Origin: Bacteroidota bacterium
GTDB lineage: Bacteria > Bacteroidota > Bacteroidia > AKYH767-A > CANKSK01
Assembly: GCA_947485425.1 (NCBI GenBank)
Contig: CANKSK010000047.1
Location: forward strand, 1 to 7,216
Direction of reading: 5' to 3'
DNA: 7,216 nt
Positions 4,659 through 7,216 of this stretch are shown here, piece by piece. The notes beneath the pieces are model-generated. The model was not told the DNA's origin. It did no database searches and saw only the letters and a program-made list of their open reading frames with translations. Numbering within the stretch: position 1 is the first letter of the stretch; every line of letters starts with the position of its first letter. The position numbers and the translations under genes were made by a program.

Positions 4659-7216
4659 ATGCTCGATTCATTCACAAAAACCCTTTCAAAACTTTTTGGA
4701 AGCAAGTCAGACAGAGACCTCAAAGGGCTAAACCCCATCTTGCATCAAATCTTGCAAGAATACCCTAAATATAGCGCCTTGAGCAATGATGCCTTGCGTG
4801 AAAAAACCCTTGAATTTAAAGAAAGAATCAGGCAATATATTTTAGAGGAAAGCACTACCATTGAAACCCTCCAAAAGCAGTTGGATGAAGATCCAAACAT
4901 GGATGTGGACGCCAAAGAAAACTTTTATGCCCAGGTAGATGCTTGCAAAAAAACCATTGACGCCAAAACCGAAGAAATTCTGCAGGAAATACTTCCTGAA
5001 GCTTTTTCTGTTGTAAAAGAAACGGCCAAACGCTTTACTGAAAACAGTGAATTGGAAGTGACGCCCACACAACATGATAGAGAATTGGCAGCGGTAAAAT
5101 CGAATGTGATTATCAGAAACGATAAAGCATACCATCAAAATACCTGGATGGCTGCCGGCAATACCGTAAAATGGGATATGGTGCATTACGATTCTCAATT
5201 GATTGGAGGTACCGTGCTACACCAGGGCAAAATTGCCGAAATGGCTACAGGGGAAGGAAAAACGTTGGTTGCCACCCTGCCTATTTACCTCAATGCCCTT
5301 GCAGGCAGAGGTGTTCACATTGTTACGGTGAATGATTATCTCTCCCGACGCGATGCGGAATGGAATGGACCTATCTTTGAATTTTTAGGCCTTACCGTAG
5401 ATTGTATTGACAAACATGAGCCCAATTCAGAAGAAAGAAAAAAGGCTTATCGTGCAGACATTACCTATGGCACCAACAATGAATTTGGCTTCGATTACCT
5501 CAGGGATAACATGGCCCGCAATACTGAAGACATTGTTCAGCGCGAGCATTTTTATGCCATCGTAGATGAGGTGGATTCGGTGTTGATTGATGATGCCCGA
5601 ACCCCTTTAATTATTTCTGGACCCACACCCAAGGGTGAAAACCATGAGTTTTTTGCCCTCAGACCTAGGGTAGATGCTTTGGTAAACGCACAAAGAAATT
5701 ACATCAATACCGTTTTGGTTGATGCCAAAAAACTTCTTGCAGAAAAGAAAGAAGATGAAGGCGGGCTAGCGCTCTTGAGGGCCTACAGAGGCCTACCCAA
5801 AAACAAGCCCTTGATTAAATTCCTTGGAGAACCCGGCATGCGCTCACAGCTGCAAAAGACCGAAAACTTCTACATGCAGGATCAAGCCAAAGAGATGCAC
5901 AAAGTGGATACTGAACTGTATTTTGTGATTGATGAAAAAAACAATTCTGTTGAACTCACCGAAAAGGGTATTGAATACATCACCTCATCGGCTGAAGACA
6001 AAGATTTTTTTATCCTTCCAGATGTAGGCTCAGAAATTGCGGATATCGAAAAAGCACAAATGACGGATGCTGAAAAACTAGAAGCCAAAGACATCCTTTT
6101 GCGCGACTTTTCCATCAAATCCGAAAGAATTCATACCATCACACAGTTGCTGAAAGCCTATACCCTCTTTGAAAAAGATGTGGAATACATCATCGCCGAC
6201 AGCAAAATCAAAATTGTGGATGAGCAAACAGGCCGTGTACTTGATGGCAGAAGATATTCCGATGGTTTACATCAGGCCATTGAGGCCAAAGAAAATGTAA
6301 AAATTGAAGCCGTCACCCAAACCTTTGCCACCATCACCCTGCAAAATTATTTTAGGATGTTCCACAAACTTTCCGGTATGACGGGAACAGCGGAAACAGA
6401 GGCAGGAGAATTCTGGGAAATATACAAGCTCGATGTGGTGGTAATTCCTACCAACAGAAATATTGTGCGAAAAGACGAGGAAGATCTTGTCTATAAAACC
6501 AAAAGAGAAAAATACAATGCGGTGATTGAGGAAATCGTAAAACTCACCACTGCTGGCAGACCTGTTCTTGTGGGTACAACATCGGTTGAGATATCAGAGT
6601 TACTCAGCCGAATGCTCAAGTTAAGAGGCATCAAACACAACGTCTTAAATGCCAAATTGCATAAAAAAGAAGCGGATATTGTAGCAGAAGCCGGATTTTC
6701 CGGAACGGTTACCATTGCCACCAATATGGCAGGCCGTGGTACCGATATCAAGCTAGGCCCGGGCGTGAAAGAATCCGGTGGACTTGCTATTATTGGTACA
6801 GAGCGTCATGATTCAAGACGTGTAGACAGACAGCTTCGCGGAAGAGCAGGAAGACAGGGAGATCCAGGATCTTCCCAATTTTTTGTTTCTCTGGAAGATG
6901 ATCTCATGCGACTATTTGGCTCTGACAGAATTGCCCGACTGATGGATAGAATGGGTATAGAGGAAGGCGAGGTCATTCAGCATTCGATGATTTCCCGTTC
7001 GATAGAAAGGGCGCAGAAAAAAGTAGAGGAAAACAACTTCGGCATCAGAAAAAGATTGCTGGAGTATGATGATGTAATGAACTCACAACGTGAAGTAGTA
7101 TACAAAAAAAGAAGGCATGCTTTGTATGGCGAAAGATTGGCGCTTGACATCCTGAATATGATGTACGATGTGACCTCTTCTACAGTGCTTGCTTTTCAAG
7201 ATAGCAGAGATTACGA
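4659..7216 (+). CDS. secA: Preprotein translocase ATPase SecA, 3' end cut by the window
   Basis: SecA is the cytoplasmic motor that uses ATP to push unfolded preproteins through the SecYEG channel. The reading frame is open for 852 codons to the window edge with no frameshift. NBD1 has Walker A ATGEGKT (196-202) and Walker B DEVD (303-306), followed by [13 protein letters not shown]. The conserved [10 protein letters not shown] begins at 572. NBD2 has MAGRGTDI (690-697) and GRAGRQGD (728-735). The helical scaffold region [12 protein letters not shown] follows near 800. About 200-270 C-terminal residues, including any metal-binding tail, lie outside. Compared with my memory of E. coli SecA, Walker A is shifted by about 93 residues owing to extra N-terminal segments (about 62-108 and 130-172). 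Another insertion follows ISGP, typical of Bacteroidetes. The ATG at 4659 is secure: an in-frame TAA at 4623 precedes it with no other start between. It probably shares the DUF2795 transcript. Confidence 0.97.
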   Translation, partial: MLDSFTKTLSKLFGSKSDRDLKGLNPILHQILQEYPKYSALSNDALREKTLEFKERIRQYILEESTTIETLQKQLDEDPNMDVDAKENFYAQVDACKKTIDAKTEEILQEILPEAFSVVKETAKRFTENSELEVTPTQHDRELAAVKSNVIIRNDKAYHQNTWMAAGNTVKWDMVHYDSQLIGGTVLHQGKIAEMATGEGKTLVATLPIYLNALAGRGVHIVTVNDYLSRRDAEWNGPIFEFLGLTVDCIDKHEPNSEERKKAYRADITYGTNNEFGFDYLRDNMARNTEDIVQREHFYAIVDEVDSVLIDDARTPLIISGPTPKGENHEFFALRPRVDALVNAQRNYINTVLVDAKKLLAEKKEDEGGLALLRAYRGLPKNKPLIKFLGEPGMRSQLQKTENFYMQDQAKEMHKVDTELYFVIDEKNNSVELTEKGIEYITSSAEDKDFFILPDVGSEIADIEKAQMTDAEKLEAKDILLRDFSIKSERIHTITQLLKAYTLFEKDVEYIIADSKIKIVDEQTGRVLDGRRYSDGLHQAIEAKENVKIEAVTQTFATITLQNYFRMFHKLSGMTGTAETEAGEFWEIYKLDVVVIPTNRNIVRKDEEDLVYKTKREKYNAVIEEIVKLTTAGRPVLVGTTSVEISELLSRMLKLRGIKHNVLNAKLHKKEADIVAEAGFSGTVTIATNMAGRGTDIKLGPGVKESGGLAIIGTERHDSRRVDRQLRGRAGRQGDPGSSQFFVSLEDDLMRLFGSDRIARLMDRMGIEEGEVIQHSMISRSIERAQKKVEENNFGIRKRLLEYDDVMNSQREVVYKKRRHALYGERLALDILNMMYDVTSSTVLAFQDSRDY

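Noticed and set aside
4510..4731. A 73-codon forward ORF overlapping the end of DUF2795 and the start of secA in another frame.
   Set aside because: It overlaps two well-supported genes, its product resembles nothing I recognise, and it is explained as a shadow frame.
4842..6751. Antisense ORFs of 78-118 codons inside secA.
   Set aside because: The SecA frame is intact and conserved throughout; the reverse translations show no family features.

Overview
The window is a housekeeping stretch that most probably comes from a member of the phylum Bacteroidota (Bacteroidetes). Several things point there. The SecA sequence carries extra segments typical of that phylum. A 73-residue acidic DUF2795 protein of the Bacteroidetes type sits directly before secA. 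Promoter elements match the Bacteroidetes consensus TTTG-N19-21-TAnnTTTG, and recognisable Shine-Dalgarno sequences are absent before the start codons. I cannot name the order or genus. No mobile elements, CRISPR arrays, tRNA or rRNA genes were seen.

Layout, all on the + strand: (1) 23-1561, a ComM/YifB-type AAA+ ATPase, complete. (2) 1562-1704, a spacer with an imperfect hairpin and a weak promoter candidate. (3) 1705-3507, a fused two-domain ABC ATPase of the peptide-uptake (DppD-DppF) type, followed after 8 nt by (4) 3516-4064, a PduO-type cob(I)alamin adenosyltransferase. These two are probably co-transcribed. (5) 4065-4361, a 297-nt spacer holding a terminator-like inverted repeat, a full-consensus Bacteroidetes promoter, and a leader of about 165 nt with an 18-codon upstream ORF. 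(6) 4362-4583, the DUF2795 protein. (7) 4584-4658, a short spacer with a perfect palindrome and a second -7 element. (8) 4659-7216, secA, open to the window edge, with 852 codons present and the C-terminal part missing.

The genes do not form one obvious pathway. ComM acts in DNA uptake and recombination, the ABC ATPase in import, the adenosyltransferase in coenzyme B12 formation, and SecA in protein export. The regulatory DNA splits the window into at least two units, ABC ATPase-adenosyltransferase and DUF2795-secA.

I do not see a clear new biological system. The parts most worth a second look are the DUF2795-secA leader, with its upstream ORF ending one base before the next start codon and a possible long-range RNA pairing, and the 19-nt palindrome that begins in the last codons of the DUF2795 gene just upstream of secA.
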